Shown one piece after another: positions 19,216-28,290 of a stretch of 64,000 nucleotides of DNA (position 1 is the stretch's first letter; every line of letters begins with the position of its first letter). Source of the DNA: CAVWXT01 sp963759115 (GTDB lineage Bacteria > Planctomycetota > Planctomycetia > Pirellulales > Thermoguttaceae); the NCBI GenBank assembly GCA_963759115.1, contig CAVWXT010000006.1:620001-684000 (forward strand), given 5' to 3'. The notes under the pieces were generated by a model, which saw nothing but the letters and a program-made list of their open reading frames with translations, was not told the origin of the DNA and did not search any database. The position numbers and the translations under genes were made by a program.

Positions 19216-20982
19216 ATGAAACGCGCGGCGGCTCAACCAACAGAAGCGGCGGTCTGTGGCGCGTCGTGCGTCGCAGTTGCCGCAATTGCCGTGCTGCTGT
19301 CGATCGGCCCAACGTCTCTGTGTGCCGAGCCGGCACGCTCCGTTCGCGTCGTTGTGCCGCCGCAGGCAGGCCCCGTCGCCGACCGCGTCGCGCAGATCTT
19401 CGCCCGCCAGGTGACGCAGCGGTGCGAGGCAAAGGTGACTAGCAGCGGCGAGGCCGACCTGCGCGTGGAGCTCGCCCTTGAGCCGGGCATCGGCGCCGAG
19501 GGCTTCCGCATTGCCGATGGGGCGAAGGGATCGATCCGCATCGCGGGCAACAACGCGGCGGGGCTGCTGTACGGCGTGGGCAAGTTCCTTCGCAGCAGCC
19601 GTTATGACCAGGGCGGCTTCACGCCCGGCGCGTGGCGCGGCACGTCCGTGCCGGCCTGTCCCGTTCGCGGCGTTTACTTCGCCACCCACTTCAACAACTA
19701 CTACGAGGCCGCCTCGCGCGAGGAAGTCGAACGCTATATCGAGGACCTGTCGCTGTGGGGTACGAACTTCCTCATGCTTCACTTTCCCCACTGGCAATAC
19801 GCCGGCTATGACGATCCGGCTGCGCGAAAGATGATCGAGCGCCTCCGCGAGATCATCCGCGCGGCCAAGCGGGTTGGCATGAAGGTGGCGCTGGGCGAGG
19901 CGGTCAACGACGGGTTCACGTCCACGCCCAAAGACCTGCTGCGGACGCCCGTCCCCGATCCCAAGGGACGCCACGGCAACTTCGGCGTGAACCTCTGCCC
20001 GAGCAAGCCGGCCGCAAGGGAAATGCTGCTGAAAACCTGGGATCGCCTGCTGGACGAGTTCGCCGACCCCGGGCTGGATGCGGTCGTATTCTGGCCGTAC
20101 GACGAGGGCGGCTGCGGTTGCGCGGACTGCTGGCCCTGGGGCGCGCGGGGATTCGTGGGCTTGAGCCGCGACGTGGCGGCCCTGGTGCGCAAGAAATGTC
20201 CGCAGGCCAAGATCATTGTCTCCACGTGGACCTTCGACACGCCGCCCTGCGGCGAATGGGACGGCTTGAGCCGGGCCCTGGCGGCCGATAAGAGTTGGGC
20301 CGACTACATCATGGCCGACGCCCACGAAGACTATCCTCGCTATCCGTTGGAGCAGGGCGTGCCCGGCGGCTTGCCGCTGCTGAACTTCCCGGAGATCAGC
20401 ATGTGGCGTCAAACGCCCTGGGGCGGCTACGGCGCCAATCCGCTGCCCGCCCGTCTCCAGCGGCTCTGGAACCAAACGGAAGGGAAGCTGGCCGGCGGGA
20501 CACCCTATTCCGAAGGCATCTACGAAGACATCAACAAAGTGATCTGTGCCCAGTTGTACTGGAAGCCGGACCGGCGGACGATCGACACGGTGCTGGAGTA
20601 CGCCGCCTTCGAGTATTCGCCCGACGTGGCCATCGCCGCGGCCCAACTCATTGAAATTCTGGAGCAGAACCACCCGCGGAACCACCCCTCCAAGCAAATT
20701 GGCCCGAGCGCCGAGGAGGCGTTTCGGCTGGCCGCGTGGATCGACGGGAAGCTTTCGCCCCAAGCTCGTTCGGCCTGGCGGTGGCGCATCCTGTACTTGC
20801 GTGCCTTGATCGATCGCGAGATGTTTCGATCGCAGGGGAAGCTTGAGGGCCGAACCCTCAAGGAGGCGTTCGACGAGTTGACGGAGATCTACCACGCCCA
20901 GAATGCCCATTCGATGCCGATCCGCCCGCCGCAGATTCGCCTGCCGGACAGCAAGGACGTCCCGCCACAACAGGAGCCCTGA
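19216..20982 (+). CDS. Secreted glycoside-hydrolase-like protein (GH20/GH67-like layout)
   Basis: 588 residues. Start chosen at ATG 19216, after AAGGCGAG; another ATG is at 19195. A hydrophobic signal segment (VAVAAIAVLLSIGP, cleavage near LCA) leads to a small alpha/beta domain typical of the N-terminal 'domain 2' of hexosaminidases and alpha-glucuronidases (VRVVVPPQAGPVADRVAQIF ... IAGNNAAGLLYGVGKFLR). Then comes a TIM barrel: PVRGVYFATHFNNYY, GTNFLMLHFPHW, GMKVALGEAVND, DAVVFWPYDEGGCGC, IIVSTWTFDTP. Asp-Glu in PYDEGGCGC is the likely catalytic region. The C-terminal part is helical. The exact GH family cannot be fixed by eye. It is followed after one base by the ACT-domain gene. Confidence 0.7.
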   Translation: MKRAAAQPTEAAVCGASCVAVAAIAVLLSIGPTSLCAEPARSVRVVVPPQAGPVADRVAQIFARQVTQRCEAKVTSSGEADLRVELALEPGIGAEGFRIADGAKGSIRIAGNNAAGLLYGVGKFLRSSRYDQGGFTPGAWRGTSVPACPVRGVYFATHFNNYYEAASREEVERYIEDLSLWGTNFLMLHFPHWQYAGYDDPAARKMIERLREIIRAAKRVGMKVALGEAVNDGFTSTPKDLLRTPVPDPKGRHGNFGVNLCPSKPAAREMLLKTWDRLLDEFADPGLDAVVFWPYDEGGCGCADCWPWGARGFVGLSRDVAALVRKKCPQAKIIVSTWTFDTPPCGEWDGLSRALAADKSWADYIMADAHEDYPRYPLEQGVPGGLPLLNFPEISMWRQTPWGGYGANPLPARLQRLWNQTEGKLAGGTPYSEGIYEDINKVICAQLYWKPDRRTIDTVLEYAAFEYSPDVAIAAAQLIEILEQNHPRNHPSKQIGPSAEEAFRLAAWIDGKLSPQARSAWRWRILYLRALIDREMFRSQGKLEGRTLKEAFDELTEIYHAQNAHSMPIRPPQIRLPDSKDVPPQQEP

Positions 20983-20983
20983 C

Positions 20984-21427
20984 ATGAGAATCCCCCAGAT
21001 TTCCCTCCGCATTGAGAACCAGCCGGGCCACTTGATCGCGCCCTGCAAGCTGCTGGCCGACGCGGGGATCAACATCGTCACCCTTTCGCTGGCCGATGCG
21101 CAAACCTATGGCGTGTTGCGGCTGATCGTCGGCGACTCCCAACGCGCGCGGGAGGTGCTCGAAGCGGCCAAGTTCACGGTCGCCGTCACCGAGGTCCTGG
21201 CAATCGAGGTCCGCGACCAACCGGGCGGACTGGTCGAGTTGCTGGGCGTCTTTGCGCAGGCGGGGATCAACGTGGACTACATGTACGCCTTCACGTCCCG
21301 GCTCGGCGACAGCGCGGTGATGGTGTTCAGTTTCGACAACCTCGACGCTGCCATCTTCGCCCTGGCACGCGCGGGCATCAACCCGGTCAGCCCGGTCACC
21401 CTTTATGACCGGCTCGGCGAAGGGTAG
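20984..21427 (+). CDS. Tandem ACT-domain protein
   Basis: 147 residues. Two ACT domains of about 70 residues each: ISLRIENQPGHLIAPCKLLADAGINIVTLSL and LAIEVRDQPGGLVELLGVFAQAGINVDYMYAF. ACT pairs bind small ligands, usually amino acids. Proteins of this exact type are often encoded beside phenylacetate- or benzoate-type CoA ligases, as here, where they may sense an aromatic amino acid or its breakdown product. One base separates its ATG from the stop of the preceding gene, so they share an mRNA; a repeat-rich 196-base gap follows before the ligase. Confidence 0.85.
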   Translation: MRIPQISLRIENQPGHLIAPCKLLADAGINIVTLSLADAQTYGVLRLIVGDSQRAREVLEAAKFTVAVTEVLAIEVRDQPGGLVELLGVFAQAGINVDYMYAFTSRLGDSAVMVFSFDNLDAAIFALARAGINPVSPVTLYDRLGEG

Positions 21428-21459
21428 TGGCGGGCTACGAGCATTTCATTCGACTAAAG

Positions 21460-21598
21460 TCCCCTCTCCCGACCAACCTTCGGTCGGTGCCCGGAGAGGG
21501 TTAGGGTGAGGGCATTGGGAGGCAAATCATGTCCTGCAATCACGCGATCTCACAGCGGCCCTCACCCCCTGCCCCTCTCCCAACGGGCGAGGGGAGCA
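21460..21598. repeat. Repeat cluster between ACT gene and CoA ligase
   Basis: A hairpin at about 21461-21499 (CCCCTCTCCC against GGAGAGGG, with inner GACC/GGTC pairing) is followed by GAGAGGGTTAGGGTGAGGGC (21493-21512) and its approximate inverse at 21558-21579 (CCCTCACCCCCTGCCCCTC). These are dispersed REP-like palindromes and could modulate read-through from the ACT gene to the ligase. Confidence 0.65.
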
Positions 21599-21623
21599 TT
21601 TCGTCCTTCGAGGAGCGTCTCTG

Positions 21624-23282
21624 ATGTCCGATACACAGCTTCCGGAACGGCTCAACGCGGCTGAGTCGCTGGTGGATTGCCACCTCGCCCAGGGCCGGGC
21701 CGAGAAAACGGCCATCCTCAGCGGCGATCGGGCCATCAGCTATCGCCAGTTGGCCGAGGGGGTCAACCGCTTCGGCCACGTGCTGTTGGATCTGGGCGTG
21801 CAGATGGAGCAGCGCGTGGCCATCCTGATGCCCGATAGCCCCGAACTGGTCTACGCCTTCTTCGGCGCGATCAAGATCGGCGCCGTGGCCATTCCCATGA
21901 ACACCTTGCTGAGCGGCAAGGAGTACGAATATCTGTTGAACGACAGTCGCGCCCGCGTGCTGGTCGTACACGCGGACCTGCTCGATCGCATCGGCCTGAT
22001 TCGCGATCGCCTGCACTCGTTGGGCCACGTCATCACGGTGGGCGGCAAGCCGGCCTGGCAGCTTGGCTTCGACGCCCTGATGGAGCGTGCCCTGCCGCAG
22101 TTGCAGCCCGTGGCGACGCACAAGGACGACGCGGCCTTTTGGCTCTACAGTTCGGGGACTACAGGCTCGCCCAAGGGCGCGATTCATTTGCACCACGATA
22201 TGCTGGTGGCCGCCGACACGTACGCCCGCGACACCATCGGCCTGCGTGAGTCCGACGTCTCATTCTCGGTGGCGAAGCTGTTCTTCGCCTACGGGCTGGG
22301 CAACGGGCTGTATTTCCCCTTGCGCACCGGCGGCACGACCGTGCTGCTGCCCGATCGGCCCACGCCCGAGCGGGTCTTTGCCACCATCGACCGCTACCAG
22401 CCCACGGTCTACTACGGGGTGCCCACCAGTTATGCGGCCTTGCTGCACGCGGCCGAGAAGGCCGGGCGCACGAGCTTGGGCCGCGTGCGGATGTGCGTGT
22501 CGGCCGGCGAGACCCTGCCGCGGCACATCTTCGAGAAATGGCGCGAGCGATTCGGCGTGGAGATCCTCGACGGGATCGGCTCGACCGAAATCCTGCACAT
22601 CTTCATTTCCAATCGCCCCGGCCAGGCCAAGGCGGGCAGCACGGGCCAGGTCGTGCCCGGCTTCGAAGCCAAGATCGTCGACGACGCCGGCCTGGAGCTG
22701 CCGCTGGGCTACGTGGGCACGCTCATGATCAAGGGCGACAGCATCGCCACCGGCTATTGGAACCAGCACGAAGCCAGCAAACGCACCTTCTGCGGCGAGT
22801 GGATCAATACGCATGATAAGTTCATGGTCGACCAGGACGGCTATTTCTGGTACTCGGGCCGCGCCGACGACATGCTCAAGGTGAGCGGCCAGGCCGTCTG
22901 GCCCGCGGAAGTGGAGGGCCTGATCCAAGGCCACCCCGCCGTGCTGGAAAGCGGCGTCACGGGCGCCGCCGACAACGAGGGCCTGCTAAAGCCCGTGGCC
23001 TTCGTGGTCTTGAAGGACGGGCATCCTTCCTCGCCCGAACTGGCCCACGAGATCCAGGACTTCGTCAAGAAGAACACCTTGCCGCACAAGTATCCCCGCG
23101 CGGTGATCTTTGTCGACGCTCTGCCGAAGACCGTTACCGGCAAGATCAAGCGTTTCGAGTTGCGACACCGGGCGGCGGTGGACGGGGTATTGCGCGACGG
23201 GGAGGCGCCGAGGAATCAGGCTCCCTGGACCTCTAACCCAAGTTCGCCAGCAGGCGAGAATTCTAGGGGAATCTTGTCCTAG
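21624..23282 (+). CDS. Benzoate-CoA ligase-like adenylate-forming enzyme
   Basis: 552 residues. Catalyses ATP-dependent formation of an aryl- or acyl-CoA. ANL-family signatures: phosphate loop WLYSSGTTGSPKG at about 173-185, GIGSTEILHIF (benzoate-CoA ligase style), YSGRADDMLKVSG hinge, and the C-terminal catalytic Lys in LPKTVTGKIKRFELR. Of the ANL subgroups it best fits the benzoate-CoA ligase family (YFPLRTGGTTVLLPDRPTP). The ACT protein upstream suggests regulation by an aromatic amino acid. No ring-reducing or beta-oxidation genes are nearby, so the fate of the CoA ester is unknown. The last ~30 residues are low-complexity and unlike the family. Confidence 0.87.
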   Translation: MSDTQLPERLNAAESLVDCHLAQGRAEKTAILSGDRAISYRQLAEGVNRFGHVLLDLGVQMEQRVAILMPDSPELVYAFFGAIKIGAVAIPMNTLLSGKEYEYLLNDSRARVLVVHADLLDRIGLIRDRLHSLGHVITVGGKPAWQLGFDALMERALPQLQPVATHKDDAAFWLYSSGTTGSPKGAIHLHHDMLVAADTYARDTIGLRESDVSFSVAKLFFAYGLGNGLYFPLRTGGTTVLLPDRPTPERVFATIDRYQPTVYYGVPTSYAALLHAAEKAGRTSLGRVRMCVSAGETLPRHIFEKWRERFGVEILDGIGSTEILHIFISNRPGQAKAGSTGQVVPGFEAKIVDDAGLELPLGYVGTLMIKGDSIATGYWNQHEASKRTFCGEWINTHDKFMVDQDGYFWYSGRADDMLKVSGQAVWPAEVEGLIQGHPAVLESGVTGAADNEGLLKPVAFVVLKDGHPSSPELAHEIQDFVKKNTLPHKYPRAVIFVDALPKTVTGKIKRFELRHRAAVDGVLRDGEAPRNQAPWTSNPSSPAGENSRGILS

Positions 23283-23326
23283 TGTCGCCGCGCCCGCCAA
23301 CACGTGTCGGTCCAGAAAGGGCTGGC
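23279..23326 (-). pseudogene. Short remnant of a serine-hydrolase (beta-lactamase-like) gene
   Basis: On the minus strand this reads QPFLDRHVLAGAATL, nearly the same as QPFLDRHVLAGAVTL in the gene remnant at 42125-42516. No start codon, signal or downstream domain survives around it. It is best seen as a leftover fragment of a second copy. Confidence 0.45.
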
Positions 23327-23385
23327 GGCTACGCCTGGTTCGACGGCAACTCGGGATATCGTACGCATCCGGTACCGACAAACGC

Positions 23386-25473
23386 TTATCGAGACAGCAA
23401 GACGACCACGCTGTGCCCTTCGGCGCGGATGCGGCTGCCGGCGATCGGCCGCTCATCGCTCGGATTGACGATATCTTGGGGAGATGGTTCTGCCGTGTTG
23501 ATCGCCAGATGCCACTGCCGCCCATTCACGGCGGGGAGCTCAAACTCCAGTTCTTCCCCGCTCATGTTGAGTATGACGTGAATATCGGCTTCCGTGCCGA
23601 AGCCCGCCAGGGTGAACGCCAGGGCGCGGGCGTTAGGATCGTCCCAGCCGGGATGCAAGAGCCGGCAACCGTGCCAGCTAACATCGGGCAAGCCGCGATC
23701 GTTGGTCTTGCCGTCGAAGAACCGGGAGCGGTGAACGGCCGGATGGCGTTTGCGGAACTCGATCATCAACTTCCAGAACCGGAGCAAGTCGGCGTGCTCC
23801 TTCAGTGCCCGCCAGTCGGACCAAGTGATCTCGTTGTTCTGGCAGTAGGCGTTGTTATTGCCTTTCTGGGTTCGCCGGATTTCGTCGCCCGCGAGGATCA
23901 TGGGCACGCCCTGGGCAAGCAACAGGATGGCGGCGAAGTTGCGGATCTGGCGGCCGCGAAGGGCTTCGACGGCCGGGTCGCTGCTCTCTCCCTCTGCCCC
24001 GCAGTTCCAACTGAGGTTGTCGTTGATGCCGTCGCGGTTCTCTTCGCCATTGGCCTCATTGTGCTTCGCGTTGTAGGAGACGAGGTCGTTAAGGGTAAAG
24101 CCGTCGTGGCAGGTGACGAAGTTGATGCTGTTGATGGGAAGATGGCCGCTGGTCTGGTAGATGTCGGCACTGCCGCCGAGGCGCGAGGCAACCGCGCCGA
24201 CCAAGCCCGGATCGCCGCGGACGAATCGCCGGATGTCGTCCCGAAAGCGGCCGTTCCATTCCGCCCAGCGATAACCGGGAAAATAGCCGATCTGGTACAA
24301 GCCGGCCGCATCCCAAGCCTCGGCGATGACCTTGGCGTCCAGCAGGGCCTCAGACAGTTCGATGCTCCAGATCACCGGCGGATGGGCCATGGGAGCGCCG
24401 TCCTCGCCTCGCGAGAGGATCGACCCTTCATCGAAACGGAAGCCGTCGACGTGCATCTGCGTGACCCAAAATTCCAGACACTCGAGGATGAACTTCTGCA
24501 CGATCGGGTGATTGCAGTTGACCGTGTTGCCGCAGCCGGAGTAGTCCATGTAGTATTGACGGTCCGTCGGCACAAGATGATAGGCGATCTCATTGCAGAA
24601 GCCCTTGAAATTGATCGTGGGGCCGAGGTGGTTGCCCTCGCTCGTATGGTTGAAGACGGTGTCGATGATGACCGCGATGCCCGCACGGTGCAGGGCCTTG
24701 ACCATGTCGCGAAACTCGCGGACGTGCGCCCCTTGTTCGGGCGCGACGCAGTAGCTGGGCTCCGGGGCGAAGAAACTGACCGTGCTGTAGCCCCAATAGT
24801 TGGTCAACGGGCCGCTGCCGTCGGGCTTCATCCGCACCACTTCCTTGCTGTCGTACTCCATCACGGGCAGCAGCTCCACGGCGGTGATTCCCAACTCCGT
24901 GAGGTAAGGAATCTTCTCAACGACCGCCGAGAAAGTGCCGGGATGTTTGACGCTCGAGGAAGGATGCCGCGTGAACCCTCCCACGTGCATCTCGTAGATC
25001 ACCAATTCGTTGATCGGCCGGGTGAGCGGACGATCCTCTTCCCAGTCGTAATCGGACATATCGATGACCACGCTACGCATGGAAGTGGCCAGGTTGTTGC
25101 CGGGCCCACAGGCATCGGCCCGGTTCCAGAGCGTGTTCGTGTCGCCGCGGGCGTAGGGGTCGATGAGGACTTTCTGCGGGTCGTAGCGAAAGCCCTGGCC
25201 GTGAAGGCCCGTGGGACCGTCAACCCGGTAGGCATAATGGGCGCCCGGCTTCAGTCCCTTGACACGCACGTGCCAGAAGAAAAAGGTTTTGTTCGCCGCC
25301 GGGTCGAACTTGATGATTTGAGCGGGCTCCCCCTGGTCGTGCTCGTCGAACAGCAGCAACTCGACGGCGGTGGCGTTGCGCGAAAAGACCGAAAAGTTGA
25401 CGCCGGCCGAATCGGGGATTGCGCCCAAGGGATGGGCACGGCCAGGGGCAGTCGCGTATCGGGGGGGGCTCAT
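23386..25473 (-). CDS. glgX: Glycogen debranching enzyme GlgX
   Basis: 695 residues. Start at ATG 25473 after AAGGGTGA, giving MSPPRYATAPGRAHPLGA, which matches the usual GlgX N-terminus. The enzyme cleaves alpha-1,6 branches of limit-dextrinised glycogen in the cytosol. Order: CBM48 domain (GVNFSVFSRNATAVELLLFD), GH13 barrel with VIIDTVFNHTSEGN, nucleophile Asp in VDGFRFDEGSIL, acid/base Glu in KVIAEAWDAAG, transition-state Asp in NFVTCHDGFTLND, then the C-terminal beta domain. Unbroken. An in-frame upstream extension to 25677 overlaps the TPR gene and is unlikely to be translated. No other glycogen genes are seen nearby. Confidence 0.93.
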   Translation of the reverse strand: MSPPRYATAPGRAHPLGAIPDSAGVNFSVFSRNATAVELLLFDEHDQGEPAQIIKFDPAANKTFFFWHVRVKGLKPGAHYAYRVDGPTGLHGQGFRYDPQKVLIDPYARGDTNTLWNRADACGPGNNLATSMRSVVIDMSDYDWEEDRPLTRPINELVIYEMHVGGFTRHPSSSVKHPGTFSAVVEKIPYLTELGITAVELLPVMEYDSKEVVRMKPDGSGPLTNYWGYSTVSFFAPEPSYCVAPEQGAHVREFRDMVKALHRAGIAVIIDTVFNHTSEGNHLGPTINFKGFCNEIAYHLVPTDRQYYMDYSGCGNTVNCNHPIVQKFILECLEFWVTQMHVDGFRFDEGSILSRGEDGAPMAHPPVIWSIELSEALLDAKVIAEAWDAAGLYQIGYFPGYRWAEWNGRFRDDIRRFVRGDPGLVGAVASRLGGSADIYQTSGHLPINSINFVTCHDGFTLNDLVSYNAKHNEANGEENRDGINDNLSWNCGAEGESSDPAVEALRGRQIRNFAAILLLAQGVPMILAGDEIRRTQKGNNNAYCQNNEITWSDWRALKEHADLLRFWKLMIEFRKRHPAVHRSRFFDGKTNDRGLPDVSWHGCRLLHPGWDDPNARALAFTLAGFGTEADIHVILNMSGEELEFELPAVNGRQWHLAINTAEPSPQDIVNPSDERPIAGSRIRAEGHSVVVLLSR

Positions 25474-25537
25474 GGTCACCCTTTCTTCCAAAGCTCCGGC
25501 CACGAGGTCGGCCGCCGAGCGAAAAACGGAGCCAGCG

Positions 25538-25933
25538 TCACCGATTATCGTCGGCGGTTTGCCGTCCTGCAAGGTTCGGACGGTCGGGTGACATACTGCG
25601 TCGCTGGACTTCTCCTCCGCTTGCGAGCAGATTTTGGGCCTCGTCGGCGGTTCTCGCGTTCTCGGCGAGCACGACATAGGTATCGGCGCAGTCGGGCGAA
25701 ATTTCCACGGCCTGACGCGCCAGACGGACCTGCTCGGCTCCGGAAACCTCGAATGCGCGATACATTACCTCTTGCGCACGATCCAGCGGGGTTTCTTCAC
25801 CCTGCTCCCCGCCCAGGTTGGCCACATGCTGCCGCATGACCCGTTCCATGGCCCGCCGATCGGGCAGCGGTGGGGCGACGGGGCCTTGTTCTTTGTCAGC
25901 CTTCTTGGCGGCGGGTCGTTTTTTCTTAGCCAT
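25538..25933 (-). CDS. Short TPR-like protein, possibly truncated
   Basis: 131 residues from ATG 25933. A Lys-rich start (MAKKKRPAAKKADKEQG) leads to LDRAQEVMYRAFEVSGAEQ and VRLARQAVEISPDCADTYVVLAENA, one TPR-like helical pair. Related proteins known to me continue with several more repeats after this point; here the sequence becomes SGGEVQRRSMSPDRPNLAG and stops, so the gene may be cut short by a frameshift or deletion just before glgX. Function unknown. Confidence 0.6.
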   Translation of the reverse strand: MAKKKRPAAKKADKEQGPVAPPLPDRRAMERVMRQHVANLGGEQGEETPLDRAQEVMYRAFEVSGAEQVRLARQAVEISPDCADTYVVLAENARTADEAQNLLASGGEVQRRSMSPDRPNLAGRQTADDNR

Positions 25934-26159
25934 CAAACGAGTCCTTTCCAGGGATTGGGAACGTGACTCATTCTACGCTTTTGACGGCCAACGGCTGCCC
26001 GTTGGTCGTCGTCTACCGCCGCTAATCCTATCGACACCCTGGATCGCCCGTCACGCACCCGCCGGCCAGCGAGCGCGTCTCGCAAGCAGGCGGTCGCGAG
26101 CGTGTGGGTTCATTTTCCGCCGCCCATAGCAAGCGGGCCGGCGTTCTTTCCGGCGTCCG

Positions 26160-28190
26160 CTACCAGATCGGCGGCCAGCGCTCCGCCGGTTCCGGGCAGC
26201 CGAACGCCTGACGGAACTCTGGGAAATTGGCCACAGGTCCGAGCACCCGCCAGCGAACAGGGCTATGTACGTCGCTGCCCACGTGCAGACGTACCGCCTC
26301 GGGGCGCTCGTTGGTTCGCCAGACTCTGGGCGTAGGCGATGAAGAATCGCTGGTCCGGCGTGAAACCGTCGATGGGCGCCAGTTCCTTGTCCTTGGTCGC
26401 GAGCTTGAAGGCCGCGTAGCACACGCGCAGTCCGCCGACGTCGGCGATGTTTTCGCCGAGGGTTTGATGGCCGTTGATGTGCAGTCCGGGCAGCACCTCG
26501 AAGGCGTCGTACTGCTGCGCCACGCGCTCGGCTCGCGATTCGAAGCCCTTGGCGTCGTCGTCGGTCCACCAGTTCTTCAAGTTGCCTTCCGAGTCGTATT
26601 GGCGGCCCTGATCGTCGAAACCGTGGGTGAGTTCGTGTCCGATCGTTGAGCCGATCGCGCCGTAGTTCGTGGCGTCGTCCGCCTTCTCGTCGAAGAAAGG
26701 CGGCTGCAGGATGCCCGCGGGAAAACACATTTCATTGAGCGTCGGCTCGTAATAGGCGTTGTTGGTCTGGGGCGTCATGTTCCACTCGTCGCGGTCCACG
26801 GGTTTGCCGAGCTTGGCCAGTTCGCGTTGGAATTCAAAGGCGTTGGCGGCCAGCACGTTCAGCACGTAAGGCCGCCGCGCGAGGTCGAGTTTGCCGTAGT
26901 CGCGCCACTTGTCGGGATAGCCCACCTTGCTGCGCATCGTGTCGAGCTTCTTGTACGCCTGCTCCTTGGTGGCCTGGCTCATCCACTCGGCGGCTTGGAC
27001 GCGCCCCCGCATGGCTTCCTTGTGAAAGTTCACCATGGTCTGGCGCGGGCCTTGGCGGCGGGACTGAATGCCTTCTGTACGTAGAGTTGGCCCAAATCCT
27101 CTCCGATGGCTGCATCCTCGGCGGCCAGCACCCGTTTCCAGCGCGGCCGCAGTTCCGTGGCGCCGGAGAGTTTCTTTCCAGTGAAGGAGAAGCGCTCCTC
27201 CACGAATGGCTTGCTGAGATAGTTGGCGGTCTCCGACACGAGGCACCAGCGCAGGTAATTGCGCCAGACCGCGAGCGGCTCGGAGGTGAGCAGGCTGCCG
27301 AAGGCCGTGAAGAACTCCGGCTGGCGAACCAGCACCTCGGCTTCGCTGCCTGGAAACGCCAACGTGGCGAAATAGCCGTTCCAATCGAGACCGGGGGCCA
27401 GCTTGAACAGCGCGGCCCGTTGGACTTTGTTGTAGTTCTTCTCGGGGTCGCGCAGTTCCACGAGGGTGCGAGAGGCTTTCGCCAGCTTGGTTTCCAGGGC
27501 CATGATGGAATCGGCCGTCGCCTTGGCCGACGGCAGTGTGTCACCGGCCAGTTCGAGCAGGCGGGCGATGTGCGCCACATAGGCGGCGCGAATGTCCTCC
27601 GCATTTGTCCCCTCGCGAAAATAGTAGTCGCGTTCCGGCAGGCCGAGGCCGCCCTGACTGAAGCCCGCGATCATGGCCGTGGTGTCCTTGTCGTCGATCT
27701 CTATGGCGAGATGGAAGCCGACGTTCAGGCCCTGGGCCTGCAACTGGGCGATGACGGCAACCAGTTCCTGGGGGCTCGTGATCACCTGAATCCGGCTCAA
27801 CCACGGCGTGAGCGGCCGCAATCCTTCGCGGTCGATCGCGGCCTCGTCCATGCCGGATGCGTAGAAGTCGCCGACGCGCTGAACCACGCTGCCCTTGGGT
27901 CCACCGGTCCGCGCCGAGTTCTCAAGGATTTCCTTGAGGATGGCGAAATTGCGATCGTCGAGTTCCTGGTTCACGCCATAGGCGGCGTATTCGCCGGGGA
28001 TAGGCACTTTCTCGAAGGCGCCATTGGCGTAGGCATAGAAATCCTTGCAAGGCGAGACGGTTGGATCCATGTACGACCGGTCCACGCCGGTGATCGGTTT
28101 GGTGCTGACGGCCTTCTCCTCCGCTTGGGCTGCGCCGACAGCAACGACCAGGATCAACGCCGCCCTCGTGAGCCACGTATGCCTTGACAC
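26160..28190 (-). CDS. M13 (neprilysin/PepO-like) metallopeptidase, two frameshifts
   Basis: About 676 residues after correcting breaks near 27050 and near 26325, the usual M13 length. Start is GTG 28190, seven bases after GGAG, with signal peptide MSRHTWLTRAALILVVAVGA. The all-helical N-terminal half opens MDPTVSPCKDFYAYANGAF. The catalytic half has NNAYYEPTLNEM, zinc site IGHELTHGFDDQG, and ENIADVGG (third zinc ligand Glu and Asp). After the second break the C-terminus reads ERPEAVRLHVGSDVHSP and ends CPEPAERWPPIW, the normal terminus with its substrate-binding Arg. It is a zinc endopeptidase of the periplasm or outer envelope. The breaks look like indels in an otherwise conserved gene. Confidence 0.85.
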
Positions 28191-28290
28191 GCCGATCTCC
28201 TTGTGTGAACCGACATTTCCCCATCAGCGTGAGCCCCGAAGCGGACCGGGCTCCCGCCGTTATCCATTTTATCAAGGTGCCCGCTGGTGT

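Noticed and set aside
19126..21081. 651-codon minus-strand open frame
   Set aside because: Antisense to the glycoside-hydrolase-like gene; composition is Arg/His/Gln-rich as expected of a shadow frame.
23110..25839. 909-codon plus-strand open frame
   Set aside because: Antisense to glgX over most of its length and carries no recognisable domain.
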